Positions 33,401-42,651 are shown, counted from the first letter of the stretch. The stretch is DNA of 64,000 nt from Inquilinus ginsengisoli_B (GCF_050434925.1 NZ_JBNDJK010000001.1:4898001-4962000), one strand, 5' to 3'. Numbers and translations: made by a program. The notes: generated from the letters alone by a model not told the origin.

Positions 33401-34756
33401 TCACCCCGCCCTTTTCCCGATCGGCTCGGCCCGGTATTCGTTCGGGTCGATGCCGTGGCGGGTGAGCTTGTCGTAGAAGGTCTTGCGAGGCAGGCCGAGG
33501 GCCTCGGTGGTGGCCCGGACGTCACCCTTTTGCGCCGCCAGCGCCTCGCGCAGCAAAGCGGCCTCGTAGCGCTCGACCCGCTCCGGCAGGCTGGCCGGAC
33601 TCTCCGCCGGGGCCGGGGCGTCGATCCCGCCGAGGCCGAGCGCCACCCGGTCGGCGAAATGCGCCAGCTCCCGCACATTGCCCGGCCAGTCATGGTCCAG
33701 CAGGTGGCGCCGCACGGCGTCGCCGAGCGGCGGCGGGTCGCGGCGGAAGCGCTCGACGGCGCGGGCCAGAAAGTGCGCGAACAGCAGCGGGATGTCGGCC
33801 CGGCGCTCGCGCAATGGCGGGATCCGCAGCGTCACCACGTTGAGCCGGTAGTAGAGATCGGCCCGGAACTTCCCTTCCTGCGATGCCGCGGCGAGGTCGG
33901 TCTTGGTGGCGGCGACGACGCGCAGGTCCAGCGGCCGGCGCTCATTGGTGCCGAGCGGCTCGACCGCCCGCTCCTCCAGCACCCGCAGCAGCTTCACCTG
34001 CAGCGCCGCCGGCATGCTCTCGACCTCGTCCAGGAACAGGGTGCCACCATCGGCATGCTCGATCCGGCCGATGCGGCGCTTCTGCGCCCCGGTGAAGGCA
34101 CCGGCCTCGTGGCCGAACAGCTCGCTCTCGATCACGCTCTCCGGCAGCGCGCCGCAGTTCAGCGCCACCAGCGGTTTCGATCGCCGCCGGCTCCAGCGGT
34201 GCAGCGCCTCGGCCACCACCTCCTTGCCCGACCCGGTCTCGCCCAGCACCAACACGTCGACATCGGCATCGGCGACGTTGCGCACGGCGTCGCGCAGCCG
34301 CTCCATCGCCGGCGTGTCGCCGAGGAAGGCAAGGTCGTCGGCCTCTTCGAGCTGCGCCTTCAGCCGGCGGTTCTCGATCACCAGACGCCGCTTCTCCACC
34401 GCCCGGCGGACGCTGTCGACCAGCCGTTCGGCCGGATAGGGCTTGGCCAGGAAGTCATAGGCGCCGTCCCGCATGGCGCCGACCGCCATGGCGATGTCGC
34501 CATGCCCGGTGATCAGGATCACCGGCAGGTCGGGGTCGAGCTCGCGCAGCCGGTCGAACAGCGCCAGGCCGTCGGTCTCGGGCATGCGGATGTCGGTGAC
34601 CACGGCGCCCGGGAAGTCGCGGTCGACCGTGTCCAGGGCGGCGCGGGCGGAGTCCAGCGCCGTGACCTCGAAGCCGGCCAGCTCCAGGCTCTGGACATTG
34701 GCGTGCCGGATCTCGGCCTCGTCATCGACGAAGACCACTTGCCCCGCCGCGCTCAT
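33401..34756 (-). CDS. dctD: sigma-54-dependent response regulator DctD
   Basis: The 451-residue regulator has three domains. The receiver domain has the phospho-acceptor Asp in VVTDIRMPETDG, the acidic pair DDE near the start and Lys in FLAKPYP. The AAA+ domain has Walker A GETGSGKE, the sigma-54 contact loop as GAFTGA, Walker B GGTLFLDEVESMP and an R-finger region. The C-terminal Fis-type helix-turn-helix is AALAAQKGDVRATTEALGLPRKTFYDKLTRHGI. When phosphorylated by DctB it should activate dctA from the -24/-12 promoter at 36818. Its ATG overlaps the dctB stop (ATGA). Confidence 0.95.
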   Translation of the reverse strand: MSAAGQVVFVDDEAEIRHANVQSLELAGFEVTALDSARAALDTVDRDFPGAVVTDIRMPETDGLALFDRLRELDPDLPVILITGHGDIAMAVGAMRDGAYDFLAKPYPAERLVDSVRRAVEKRRLVIENRRLKAQLEEADDLAFLGDTPAMERLRDAVRNVADADVDVLVLGETGSGKEVVAEALHRWSRRRSKPLVALNCGALPESVIESELFGHEAGAFTGAQKRRIGRIEHADGGTLFLDEVESMPAALQVKLLRVLEERAVEPLGTNERRPLDLRVVAATKTDLAAASQEGKFRADLYYRLNVVTLRIPPLRERRADIPLLFAHFLARAVERFRRDPPPLGDAVRRHLLDHDWPGNVRELAHFADRVALGLGGIDAPAPAESPASLPERVERYEAALLREALAAQKGDVRATTEALGLPRKTFYDKLTRHGIDPNEYRAEPIGKRAG

Positions 34757-36636
34757 GGCGCCCGTTTCAAAGTGACAGTGAAGACAGCCCCGCCGCCGTC
34801 CCGGTTGTTCGCGGCGATGCTGCCGCCGAAGTCCCGCGCGATGTCCTGGCAGATCACCAGGCCGAGGCCCAGCCCGGCCGGCTTGGAGGTGGCGAAGGGG
34901 ATGAAGAGCGCCTTCATCGTATCGGGGTCGAGGCCTTTGCCGGTGTCGGAAACCGAGATCCTAACCTCCTCGTCTCCGGCGTCCACGGCGATGCGCACTT
35001 CCGGGCCGGGCCGGCCGTCGACGGCGTCGAGCGCGTTCTGCAGCAGGTTGACCAGGATCTGCTCCAGCCGCACCCGCTCCGCCACCACCCGGATATCGGT
35101 CGGGGGCAGGTCCTGCACCAGCCGCACCGATTGGCGGCGGATGCGCGGCCGGGTCAGCAGCAGCGCGCCCTCGACCGCATCGGCGCAGGAGGTCGCCTCG
35201 ATCCGGTTGGTCGCCTTGCGCGAGAAGGCGCGCAGATGCTGGGTGATGGTGCCGACACGGTCGGTCAGCCCGGCGATGGTCGACAGGTTCTCGCGCACCG
35301 AAGCGGGCTTGTCGCGCTCCAGGAACACCGAGGCGTTGTCGGCATAGGCGCGGATCGCGGCCACCGGCTGGTTGATCTCATGCGCCACGCTGGCCGCGAC
35401 CTGGCCGAGGATCGCCAGGCGGTTGGCCTGGGTCAGCTCCTCCTGCAACTGCTGCCGGCGCTGCTCGCCGCGGCGCCGCTCCTCCATCTCCTCGGTCAGG
35501 CGCAGATTGGCGTCGTTCAGCGCCCGGGTGCGCTCGGCGACGCGGCGCTCCAGCTCCGCCTGCGCCGCCGCCTGCCGCGCCGTGTTGGTCAGGGCGCGGT
35601 TGCGGCGGTACAGCAGGGCGGCCGCGGCGGCCAGGGCCAGCAGCGTCACCAGCCCGGCGATCAGCCTTGTATCCATCATGGCGCGGCCGACGGAAGGCGA
35701 GGTCGGCGCCAGCAGGTGCAGGGTCCAGCCGGTGGTCGGTACCGGGGCGGCGAGGGCCAGGAAGCGCCCGGCCATCCGCGCGCCCGGCAGGGTCGCGGTC
35801 ACCGCCTCGGGCCGGGGCGAGGCCGAATCCGGCGCGATCGGCAGCGGATCGAGCGGCGCCCCGCCGTATTGCAGGCTCTCGCGCACCGCCGCGCGCTCTT
35901 CCTCCGGCAGCGGGCCGAAGCTGCGGAAGCGCCACTCCGGCATGTCGGTCAGCAGCACCACGTTGCGCTCATCGGTGACGAAGGCGGTCTCGGCGAAGCG
36001 GCCCCAGGCCTCCTCCATCTCGTCGAATTCGACCTTGACCACGATCACGCCCAGCAGCCCGTTCGGCCCGTCGATCCGGCGCGACAGGTACGAGCCGGGC
36101 TTGCGGCTCATCGTGCCCATGGCGAAGAACTCGGCCCCGCCGGTCTCGACCGCCTGCTGGTAATAGCCGCGGAAGGCGTAGTGCTGGCCGACGAAGCTGA
36201 TCGGCTCGCGCCAGTTGCTGGCGGCGATCGCGGTGCCGCCGCGGTCCAGCAGATAGATCACCGCCGCCCGCGTGCCCCGGCTCAGCGCCTCGAACTTGGC
36301 GTTGATCCCGTCCAGGCGCTGCCGGTCGTTGGCGGCGGTCAGCGCGGCGCGCACATCCGGGTCCTGGGCCAGGACGAACGGGAGTGAGCGTTGCTTCTCC
36401 AGCTCGCTGCGCAGCATCGCCACATGCAGGCCGAGGGCGGCCTCGGCCGAGCGCGCGATCTCGTCCAGCGCCCGGTCGCGCCCGACCGGGCCGGCCAGCC
36501 AGACCACGGCGGCGAACAGAGCGGTGCCCACCGCGGCGAACACCGCCCAGCTGCGCCACCGATGCGGCGCGGCCGGCGCCGCGACGGCGGGCCGGGCCGG
36601 GGCTGCGGCGCTCAGGGGACGGTCGACGGCGGTCAT
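34753..36636 (-). CDS. dctB: C4-dicarboxylate sensor histidine kinase DctB
   Basis: The 627-residue membrane kinase has a first transmembrane helix (SWAVFAAVGTALFAAVVWLAG), a periplasmic double-PAS sensor of about 270 residues, a second helix (LIAGLVTLLALAAAAALLYR), a coiled linker, the H-box ASVAHEINQPVAAIRAYAD with the phospho-acceptor His, an N-box (LLQNALDAV), and G boxes DTGKGLD and GLGLGLVICQDIA. The family senses succinate, fumarate and malate in the periplasm. I took the ATG at 36636 (MTAVDRPLSAAA); the open frame runs further upstream into the dctA regulatory region. Confidence 0.93.
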   Translation of the reverse strand: MTAVDRPLSAAAPARPAVAAPAAPHRWRSWAVFAAVGTALFAAVVWLAGPVGRDRALDEIARSAEAALGLHVAMLRSELEKQRSLPFVLAQDPDVRAALTAANDRQRLDGINAKFEALSRGTRAAVIYLLDRGGTAIAASNWREPISFVGQHYAFRGYYQQAVETGGAEFFAMGTMSRKPGSYLSRRIDGPNGLLGVIVVKVEFDEMEEAWGRFAETAFVTDERNVVLLTDMPEWRFRSFGPLPEEERAAVRESLQYGGAPLDPLPIAPDSASPRPEAVTATLPGARMAGRFLALAAPVPTTGWTLHLLAPTSPSVGRAMMDTRLIAGLVTLLALAAAAALLYRRNRALTNTARQAAAQAELERRVAERTRALNDANLRLTEEMEERRRGEQRRQQLQEELTQANRLAILGQVAASVAHEINQPVAAIRAYADNASVFLERDKPASVRENLSTIAGLTDRVGTITQHLRAFSRKATNRIEATSCADAVEGALLLTRPRIRRQSVRLVQDLPPTDIRVVAERVRLEQILVNLLQNALDAVDGRPGPEVRIAVDAGDEEVRISVSDTGKGLDPDTMKALFIPFATSKPAGLGLGLVICQDIARDFGGSIAANNRDGGGAVFTVTLKRAP

Positions 36637-36683
36637 GCCGGCGAGTCTAGCACCGCAAGGCCGGAATGGCTGCGGCGAAGGGA

Positions 36684-36733
36684 TGTGCGGATCTCCGCCC
36701 GACTCCATCGGCACTTGTGCGGGATTTCGCACA
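36684..36733 (+). promoter_or_regulatory. tandem DctD upstream activator sites
   Basis: TGTGCGGGATTTCGCACA at 36716-36733 is a near-symmetrical dyad that closely matches the known rhizobial DctD site (TGTGCGGAAATCCGCACA). TGTGCGGATCTCCGCCCG at 36684-36701 is a weaker copy 32 bp upstream, three helical turns away, so both lie on one face of the DNA. They are 85-135 bp before the -24/-12 promoter. Confidence 0.8.
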
Positions 36734-36817
36734 CATCGACCCGAGTGAGCGCCGGGCATTCGGAAATGATCCTTCCCATTCAAAGGGATAGCGAAGACTG
36801 CGCAAATCCGCCTCGGC

Positions 36818-36833
36818 TGGCACAGCGATTGCA
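36818..36833 (+). promoter_or_regulatory. sigma-54 (-24/-12) promoter of dctA
   Basis: TGGCACAGCGATTGCA is a full match to the TGGCACRNNNNTTGCW consensus, with GG at 36819-36820 and GC at 36831-36832, about 105 bp before the dctA start. Confidence 0.9.
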
Positions 36834-36939
36834 CATGTCAGAAGGCCGTCCGTAAGAAGGGGCATCCCCCGGGGCGGCAGGAAACCCCATGCCGGCGTTG
36901 CCGCGGTGATCGCGGTCCGCGCCCCGAGGAGTGTGTGCC

Positions 36940-38283
36940 ATGGCCACTGCCGACGCCGCCCCGCGGCCACCCGTGCCCTTCTACCGCCATCTCTACGTCC
37001 AGGTGCTGATCGCGGTCTTGATCGGCATCCTGCTCGGCCATTTCTACCCGCAGACCGGGACGGCGCTGCAGCCGCTCGGCGACGGCTTCATCAAGCTGGT
37101 GAAGATGATCATCGCGCCGGTCATCTTCCTGACCGTCGTCACCGGCATCGCCGGCATGCACGACCTGGAGAAGGTCGGCCGGGTCGGCGCCAAGGCGATG
37201 ATCTACTTCCTGGTGTTCTCGACCCTGGCCCTGATCGTCGGCCTGGTGATCGCCAACCTGGTGCAGCCCGGGTCGGGCCTGAACATCGATCCGGCGACGC
37301 TCGATCCGAAGGCGGTGGAGCGATACACCACCCAGGCGCATGACCAGTCGATCGTCGGCTTCCTGATGAACATCATTCCGACAGGCCTGGTCGGCGCCTT
37401 CGTCGGCACCGACCTGAAGGCCGGTCCCGAGATCCTGCAGGTGCTGTTCGTCTCGGTGCTGTTCGGCGTCGGCCTCGCCATGACCGGCGAGAAGGGCGCG
37501 CCGGTGCTGAACTTCCTGAAGTCGGTGTCGGCCGCGGTGTTCAAGGTCGTCCACATCCTGATGAAGGTGGCGCCGATCGGGGCCTTCGGCGCCATGGCCT
37601 TCACCATCGGCAAGTTCGGCATCGGATCGGTGGTCAACCTGGCCTTCCTGGTCGGCACCTTCTACGCGACCTCGATCATCTTCGTGGTGGTCGTGCTCGG
37701 CGCCGTCGCCCGCTACAACGGCTTCTCGGTGCTGGCCCTGATCCGCTACATCAAGGCCGAGCTGCTGCTGGTGCTGGGCACCAGTTCGTCCGAGGCGGCG
37801 CTGCCGTCGCTGATGGAGAAGATGGAGCGGGCGGGCTGCGCCAAGCCGGTGGTCGGTCTGGTGATCCCGACCGGCTACTCCTTCAACCTCGACGGCACCA
37901 ACATCTACATGACCATGGCGGCGCTGTTCATCGCCCAGGCGACGAACACGCATCTGTCGTTCGGCGACGAGATCCTGCTGCTGGCGGTGGCGATGCTCAG
38001 CTCCAAGGGCGCGGCCGGCGTCACCGGCTCAGGCTTCATCACCCTGGCGGCGACCCTGTCGGTGGTGCCGACCGTGCCGATCGCCGGCATGGCGCTGATC
38101 CTCGGTGTCGACCGCTTCATGTCGGAATGCCGGGCGCTGACCAACTTCATCGGCAACGCCGTCGCCGCGGTCGTGGTCGCCCGCTGGGAAGGCGCGCTCG
38201 ACGAGAACCGGCTGCGGGCCGCCCTCGCCGGCGACCCGCTGACGGCGCCGGAAGAGGCCACGGTCCCCGCTCCGGCGGAGTGA
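36940..38283 (+). CDS. dctA: C4-dicarboxylate/proton symporter DctA
   Basis: The 447-residue inner-membrane carrier belongs to the DAACS (glutamate/dicarboxylate symporter) family. Motifs: FIKLVKMIIAPVIFLTVVTGIAGM, the serine-rich reentrant loop LVLGTSSSEAALPSLMEKME, PTGYSFNLDGTNIYMTMAALFIAQ and MLSSKGAAGVTGSGFI. It imports succinate, fumarate and malate. The ATG at 36940 has GAGGAG 9 bp upstream. Its promoter and activator sites show control by sigma-54 and the divergent dctBD pair. Confidence 0.97.
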   Translation: MATADAAPRPPVPFYRHLYVQVLIAVLIGILLGHFYPQTGTALQPLGDGFIKLVKMIIAPVIFLTVVTGIAGMHDLEKVGRVGAKAMIYFLVFSTLALIVGLVIANLVQPGSGLNIDPATLDPKAVERYTTQAHDQSIVGFLMNIIPTGLVGAFVGTDLKAGPEILQVLFVSVLFGVGLAMTGEKGAPVLNFLKSVSAAVFKVVHILMKVAPIGAFGAMAFTIGKFGIGSVVNLAFLVGTFYATSIIFVVVVLGAVARYNGFSVLALIRYIKAELLLVLGTSSSEAALPSLMEKMERAGCAKPVVGLVIPTGYSFNLDGTNIYMTMAALFIAQATNTHLSFGDEILLLAVAMLSSKGAAGVTGSGFITLAATLSVVPTVPIAGMALILGVDRFMSECRALTNFIGNAVAAVVVARWEGALDENRLRAALAGDPLTAPEEATVPAPAE

Positions 38284-38287
38284 CAGC

Positions 38288-38320
38288 AAAGGGCGGCGGG
38301 CCGACGGTTCGCCGCCCTTT
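38288..38320 (+). terminator. rho-independent terminator of dctA
   Basis: AAAGGGCGGCG (38288-38298) pairs with CGCCGCCCTTT (38310-38320), directly after the dctA stop. Confidence 0.85.
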
Positions 38321-38357
38321 CCACGTGCAGGGTTCGAGATTACGGGAAGGCCCGGGC

Positions 38358-39425
38358 ATGGTCCTGCGATATGTCCTCGGTGTCCTCGCCGCGGCAGTAG
38401 CCCTGGCCACCATGTCGGTGCCGCCGCTTCGGGCCGCCGATGAGAGCCCGCCGGAGAAGCCGGTCAAGGTGGTGGCCGACCAGCGCCTGACGGTGGCCAC
38501 GCCGGCCGGCACCGGCGAATTGGCCCTGTATGTCTCGCGCGATTGGTCGCGGCCGCTTCCGGGCGTCACCCGGGCGGTGATCGTCATCCACGGCCGGCTG
38601 CGCAATGCCGATGTCTACCGCGCCTCGGCCGAGAAGGCGCTGGCGGCGGCGGGGGAGGCGGGCCAGGCGGCGATCCTGGTGGTGCCGCAGTTCCTCTCGG
38701 AGGTCGATGCGCAAGCCCATCATCTGTCGGCCGACACCCTGCGCTGGGGCACGACGGGCTGGGAGGGCGGCGGCGACGCCCGCGGCCCGGCACCGATCAG
38801 CGCCTTCGCCGGGCTGGACGCGATCCTGGCCAAGCTGGCCGACCGCAAGGTGTTCCCGGACCTGACGACGATCGTGGTGGCGGGACATTCCGGCGGCGGC
38901 CAGGTGGTGCAGCGCTACGCCATCCTCGGCAAGGGCGAGACCGTGCCGATCGCGGTCGGCATCGCCGTGCGCTACGTCGTCGCCAACCCGTCCTCCTACG
39001 CCTATTTCAGCGCCGACCGGCCGGACAGGGAGGGCGGCTTCGCCCCCTTCGCGGGCACCGCCGCCTGCCCGAAATTCGACCGCTGGAAATACGGCATGGC
39101 CGAGCTGCCCGCCTATGCCGGGACGGCGACGCCGGCGGCGCTGGAGCAGGCCTATCTCGGCCGCGACGTCACCTATCTGCTCGGCACCGCCGACACCGAT
39201 CCGAACCATCCGGCGCTGGACAAGAGCTGCATGGCGGAGGCGCAGGGCCCCTACCGCCTCGCCCGCGGCGAGGCCTATGTCCGGTATCTGCGCGGCCGCC
39301 ATCCGGACGGGTTCCGGCAGAAGCTGCTGCTGGTCCAGGGCGTCGGCCATGACGGCGACCGCATGCTGACCTCGGCCTGCGGCCTGGCCACGCTGTTCGA
39401 CCGGCCGGGCTGCTCCTCATCGTAA
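38358..39425 (+). CDS. secreted alpha/beta-hydrolase (355 aa)
   Basis: A signal peptide of about 26 residues ends PLRAAD. The mature protein has the alpha/beta-hydrolase order: VIVIHGRLRNADVY after strand 3 (oxyanion region), the nucleophile elbow TIVVAGHSGGGQVVQRY with Ser in GHSGG, an Asp candidate in LGTADTDPNHP, and the His in QGVGHDGDRM near the C-terminus. The substrate is not evident; similar proteins are annotated as esterases or as poly(hydroxyalkanoate)-like hydrolases. It lies alone between the dctA terminator and the RTX-like pair. Confidence 0.8.
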   Translation: MVLRYVLGVLAAAVALATMSVPPLRAADESPPEKPVKVVADQRLTVATPAGTGELALYVSRDWSRPLPGVTRAVIVIHGRLRNADVYRASAEKALAAAGEAGQAAILVVPQFLSEVDAQAHHLSADTLRWGTTGWEGGGDARGPAPISAFAGLDAILAKLADRKVFPDLTTIVVAGHSGGGQVVQRYAILGKGETVPIAVGIAVRYVVANPSSYAYFSADRPDREGGFAPFAGTAACPKFDRWKYGMAELPAYAGTATPAALEQAYLGRDVTYLLGTADTDPNHPALDKSCMAEAQGPYRLARGEAYVRYLRGRHPDGFRQKLLLVQGVGHDGDRMLTSACGLATLFDRPGCSSS

Positions 39426-39547
39426 TCGATCGGTCATGTTATCTTGATTGGCAAATATTATTTTATAAGTTCCTTAAAATGACGAAAATGACCATCCCGT
39501 AGCCCTGTGAGATATTGCTGATCCATGTCTTATGACTGGGTGCGGCA
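39426..39547 (+). promoter_or_regulatory. AT-rich upstream region of the RTX-like pair
   Basis: A stretch of about 70 bp (39435-39505) is markedly AT-rich in this GC-rich genome and includes TTGATT (39443) with TAAGTT some 16-17 bp later. It is the likely promoter for the tandem RTX-like genes. Confidence 0.4.
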
Positions 39548-40470
39548 ATGGCAAGATTCTCTGGAACTGCGGGTGACGACCACATCATCGTGCCCAACAA
39601 CGGCGAATACAATATCATTCAGGGGTCGACCGGTGCGGATGTGGTCGAGGTCGATCCAGAGAACACCACCTACAACATCATCACGTTCCTGGACGGGGCG
39701 ACACGGTCATCGGCGGGGCCGGCAAGGACCATCTGGGCATCGATTCGCTCGGCAAGATCGAGAACGTCACCTTCACCGGCGGCGCCGGGGACGATTCTGT
39801 CGGTTTTGCCGGCGGCGGTGGCGGATCGGGCGCGGGCAACGTCCTGGACGGCGGCGACGGCGTGGACGATTTCTGGCCGCGCGGCCGCGCCGCGTACATC
39901 AACCTGGAGACCGGCATCGCGCATCTGTCGCCCAACGACGGGTCGGGCCTGTTCTACGAAGCGACCGTGCGCAATTTCGAGCGCCTCTACGGCACGGAGG
40001 GGTACGACATCTTCGCCGGGTCGGATGCCGACGAGCTGTTCCGAGGCTATGGCGGGCATGACCTGCTGTCCGGCCGCGGCGGCGCGGACGAGCTGACCGG
40101 CGGCGAGGGCAACGACACGCTGGTCGGAGGGACCGGCGCCGACCTGCTCGACAGCGGCCGGGGCGTCGACGTCATCCGGTTCAATCAACTCGCCGACAGC
40201 CTGCCGGGCCAGGAGGACACCATCGCCAAGTTCAGCGTCAAGGACCGGATCGACCTGTGGCGCATCGACGCCGATCTGACGACGGCGGGCAACCAGGCTT
40301 TCGTCTTCATCGGCACCGCCGGCTTCGACGGCGCGGCCGGCGAGTTGCGTTATGAGGCCGTGTGGAACGGCGTGCGGCTCTCGGCGGATGCCAATGGCGA
40401 CAAGGTCGCCGACTTCGCCGTCACGGTGACGGGCGTGACCGCGATGGCGGAGGACGACTTCATCCTCTGA
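39548..40470 (+). pseudogene. small RTX-like repeat protein, frameshifted; first of a tandem pair
   Basis: The first frame reads MARFSGTAGDDHIIVPNNGEYN...DVVEVDPENTTYNIITFLDG and then leaves RTX sequence. The plus-two frame continues with GDTVIGGAGKDHLGIDS...NVTFTGGAGDDSV and, from about 39862, YINLETGIAHLSPNDGSGLFYEATVRNFE to the C-terminus ...VTAMAEDDFIL. Adding one base in the GGGG at 39694-39697 restores one frame of about 306 residues, matching the intact neighbour (LEDGGDTIHGGPGSEHV there). It therefore appears to be a broken copy, or a sequencing error. Function, if active, as for 40528-41481. Confidence 0.8.
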
Positions 40471-40527
40471 CCGGTCACGGCCGACCGTCGGAGACACTTA
40501 CTTGGTGCCATGCAAGGAGGACATCAC

Positions 40528-41481
40528 ATGACGGAGCTCCAAGAAGCCGTCAGCACCTGGGACTATCTCAACATCTACGGAACCGACGGCGACGATCATC
40601 TCGTCGTGCCGGCCAACGACTATTGGAACTACGTCGAGGCCTATGCGGGATCGGATCTGATCGAGGTGGACCCGCGGAATACGGGGAATGTCAGCATCCA
40701 ACTCGAGGATGGTGGAGACACGATCCATGGAGGACCCGGATCCGAGCATGTGAGCCTGTGGGACGAGGCCGGGATCGGGCATCTGACTTTCACGGGAGGG
40801 GCCGGCGACGATTCCGTCTCCCTCGGCATCTATGCGCAAGGTCCGGGCAGCGTGCTGGACGGCGGCGACGGCAAGGATGAGGTCTCCTTCTTCGGCCGCG
40901 GCGTCTTCGTCCATCTCGAGAACGGGACCGCATTGGTCGGCCCAAAGGATCAGCCGGACGTGTTCTACGAGACGACCGTGCGGGACTTCGAGGATGCGAG
41001 CGGCACGGGCGGGCACGACATCCTCGTCGGAACGGACGGAGGAAATCTGCTGCGAGCCTGGGGCGGCGACGACCTGCTATCCGGCCATGGTGGCACGGAC
41101 CGCCTGGAGGGCGGCGGCGGCGACGACGTCCTGGTCGGCGGGCTCGGCGCCGACGGGCTGTCGAGCGGTCCGGGGGCCGACATCATCCGGATCGACCGGC
41201 TGGCCGAGAGCCTGCCGGGGCAGGAGGACACCATCCTCGATTTGACGTCCCGCGACAGGATCGACCTATCGCGCATCGACGCGGATCTCGGGGCGGCGGG
41301 GGACCAGGCCTTCGACTTCATCGGCATGGCGGCCTTCAGCGGCGCGGCCGGCGAGCTGCGCTATGAGGCGGTGGGCAGCGATCTCCTGGTCTCGGCGGAT
41401 GCCGACGGCGATGGCGTGGCCGACCTCGCCATCAAGATTCGGGACCTGACGCAGCTGGCGGCGTCGGACTTCATCCTCTGA
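40528..41481 (+). CDS. small RTX-like calcium-binding protein (317 aa), second of a tandem pair
   Basis: The protein has GTDGDDHLVVPA near the start, a central domain of beta-rich sequence (VFVHLENGTALVGP), one block of nonapeptide repeats (GGHDILVGTDGGNLLRAWGGDDLLSGHGGTDRLEG...), and a C-terminal domain with RIDRLAESLPGQEDTILDLTSRDRIDLSRIDADL, the M10-peptidase/RTX C-terminal type that directs type I export. The last residues are SDFIL, like those of the 1015-residue RTX protein (SDFLLV). No catalytic domain is visible. AAGGAGG 8 bp upstream fixes the ATG at 40528. Its end overlaps the convergent lacI-family gene by 11 bp. Confidence 0.85.
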   Translation: MTELQEAVSTWDYLNIYGTDGDDHLVVPANDYWNYVEAYAGSDLIEVDPRNTGNVSIQLEDGGDTIHGGPGSEHVSLWDEAGIGHLTFTGGAGDDSVSLGIYAQGPGSVLDGGDGKDEVSFFGRGVFVHLENGTALVGPKDQPDVFYETTVRDFEDASGTGGHDILVGTDGGNLLRAWGGDDLLSGHGGTDRLEGGGGDDVLVGGLGADGLSSGPGADIIRIDRLAESLPGQEDTILDLTSRDRIDLSRIDADLGAAGDQAFDFIGMAAFSGAAGELRYEAVGSDLLVSADADGDGVADLAIKIRDLTQLAASDFIL

Positions 41482-42523
41482 CCGCCCGCCGCCGGGCGCC
41501 GCAGGAATCGCGGATCACCAGCTCGGTCGGCAGGGCGATGCGGCGCTGCTCGACCGTCTCGCCCTTGAGCAGGCGAATCAGCAGCTGCGCCGCCTGGCGG
41601 CCCTGTTCGACCCCCGGGTTGCGCACCGTGGTCAGGGCCGGGCGCAGCAGGGCGGCGAAGGGCAGGTCGTCGAAGCCGACGATGGCGATGTCGTCCGGCA
41701 CCGACAGCCCGGCATCGGTCAGCGCCGCCAGGGCGCCGAGCGCGATGGTGTCGTTGCCGGCCAGGACCGCGGTCGGCCGCGGTCGCTTGCGGTCCAGCAA
41801 CTCGCGCATCGCCCGGTGGCCGCTTTCGGCGCTGAAGGCGCCATAGGCGACCAGCCGGTCGTCCGGCTCGATGCCGTGGGCGCGCAGCGATTCGCGGTAG
41901 GAGTTCAGCCGCGCATCGGTGGCGACGAAGCCGGGCGGCGAGAAGCCAATATGGGCGATCGCCCGGTGTCCCAGCCCGACCAGATGGTCCATCGAGCGGC
42001 GGATGGCACGGCGGGTGGAGAAATTGACCGCATGCTCGCGCGGATGGCGGACCGAGCCGAGCAGCACCAGCGGGAAGCCCTGATCGATCAGCGCATGGAT
42101 CTGCGGCGCGTCGGTCGGCGGATTCAGCACGATCAGCCCGTCGATCCGGCGACCCTCCACCAGCTCACCATAGGCGTGCGGCCCGGCGCCGGGTTCGACC
42201 CCTTCCAACAGGATGCGGTAGCCGCTCTCGCTCGTCGCCTGGCTGATGCCGTACAGCAGCTGCGGCACGAAGCCGTCGACGGCCAGCACCTGCGGGTCGG
42301 TCACCACCAGGCCGATGGTCTCGGTGTCGCCGCGCACCAGCATCCGCGCCGCCGAGTTCGGCCGGTAGCCCAGCGCCGCCGCGGCCTCCAGCACGCGCTG
42401 CCGGGTCTCGGCGCTGATCACCACCGCCTTCGACCGGTTCAGCACCATCGAGACGGTGGCGCGCGACACCCCGGCCCGGCGGGCGACATCGTGGCTGGTG
42501 ACCCTGCGTCGTTCCATGTCCAT
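41471..42523 (-). CDS. LacI-family transcriptional regulator of the sugar operon
   Basis: The 350-residue repressor has the LacI headpiece VTSHDVARRAGVSRATVSMVLNRSKAV with hinge helix ...NSAARMLVRG, then a periplasmic-binding-protein-like effector domain (IGLVVTDPQ..., DGLIVLNPP, VLAGNDTIALGALAAL, IVGFDDLPFAALLRPALTTV). It is divergent from the sugar ABC genes; two perfect palindromes in the intergenic region are its likely operators. The effector should be the transported sugar, probably a galactoside given the GH4 enzyme in the operon. ATG at 42523 is taken; 42517 is possible. Confidence 0.92.
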   Translation of the reverse strand: MDMERRRVTSHDVARRAGVSRATVSMVLNRSKAVVISAETRQRVLEAAAALGYRPNSAARMLVRGDTETIGLVVTDPQVLAVDGFVPQLLYGISQATSESGYRILLEGVEPGAGPHAYGELVEGRRIDGLIVLNPPTDAPQIHALIDQGFPLVLLGSVRHPREHAVNFSTRRAIRRSMDHLVGLGHRAIAHIGFSPPGFVATDARLNSYRESLRAHGIEPDDRLVAYGAFSAESGHRAMRELLDRKRPRPTAVLAGNDTIALGALAALTDAGLSVPDDIAIVGFDDLPFAALLRPALTTVRNPGVEQGRQAAQLLIRLLKGETVEQRRIALPTELVIRDSCGARRRAVRG

Positions 42524-42607
42524 CCGCTTCACGGGCCCCCGGCCGGTCGAGCGCGCCTCGTCCCTGTGCCATGCCGGTCGGCGCTTGACAAGCCGGCCGG
42601 ATCTCGT

Positions 42608-42637
42608 TTGACTATAACTAACACGTGTTAGTACGAT
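42608..42637 (+). promoter_or_regulatory. predicted promoter of the sugar operon
   Basis: TTGACT (42608-42613) and TACGAT (42632-42637), 18 bp apart. The first LacI operator sits between the two boxes, so repressor binding would exclude RNA polymerase. Confidence 0.6.
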
Positions 42638-42651
42638 AGTGACACGTGTCA
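42618..42651. promoter_or_regulatory. two LacI-family operators
   Basis: CTAACACGTGTTAG (42618-42631) and TGACACGTGTCA (42640-42651) are perfect palindromes with the central CG typical of LacI-family sites. Their centres are 21 bp apart, two helical turns, so two dimers can bind the same face. They flank the -10 box of the sugar operon. Confidence 0.8.

Larger units (their letters stand above)
36637..36939 (+). promoter_or_regulatory. 303-bp dctB-dctA intergenic control region
   Basis: No gene is present. It contains two candidate DctD sites (36684-36701 and 36716-36733), a weak third (around 36798-36812), the sigma-54 promoter at 36818-36833, and GAGGAG before dctA. Confidence 0.75.
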
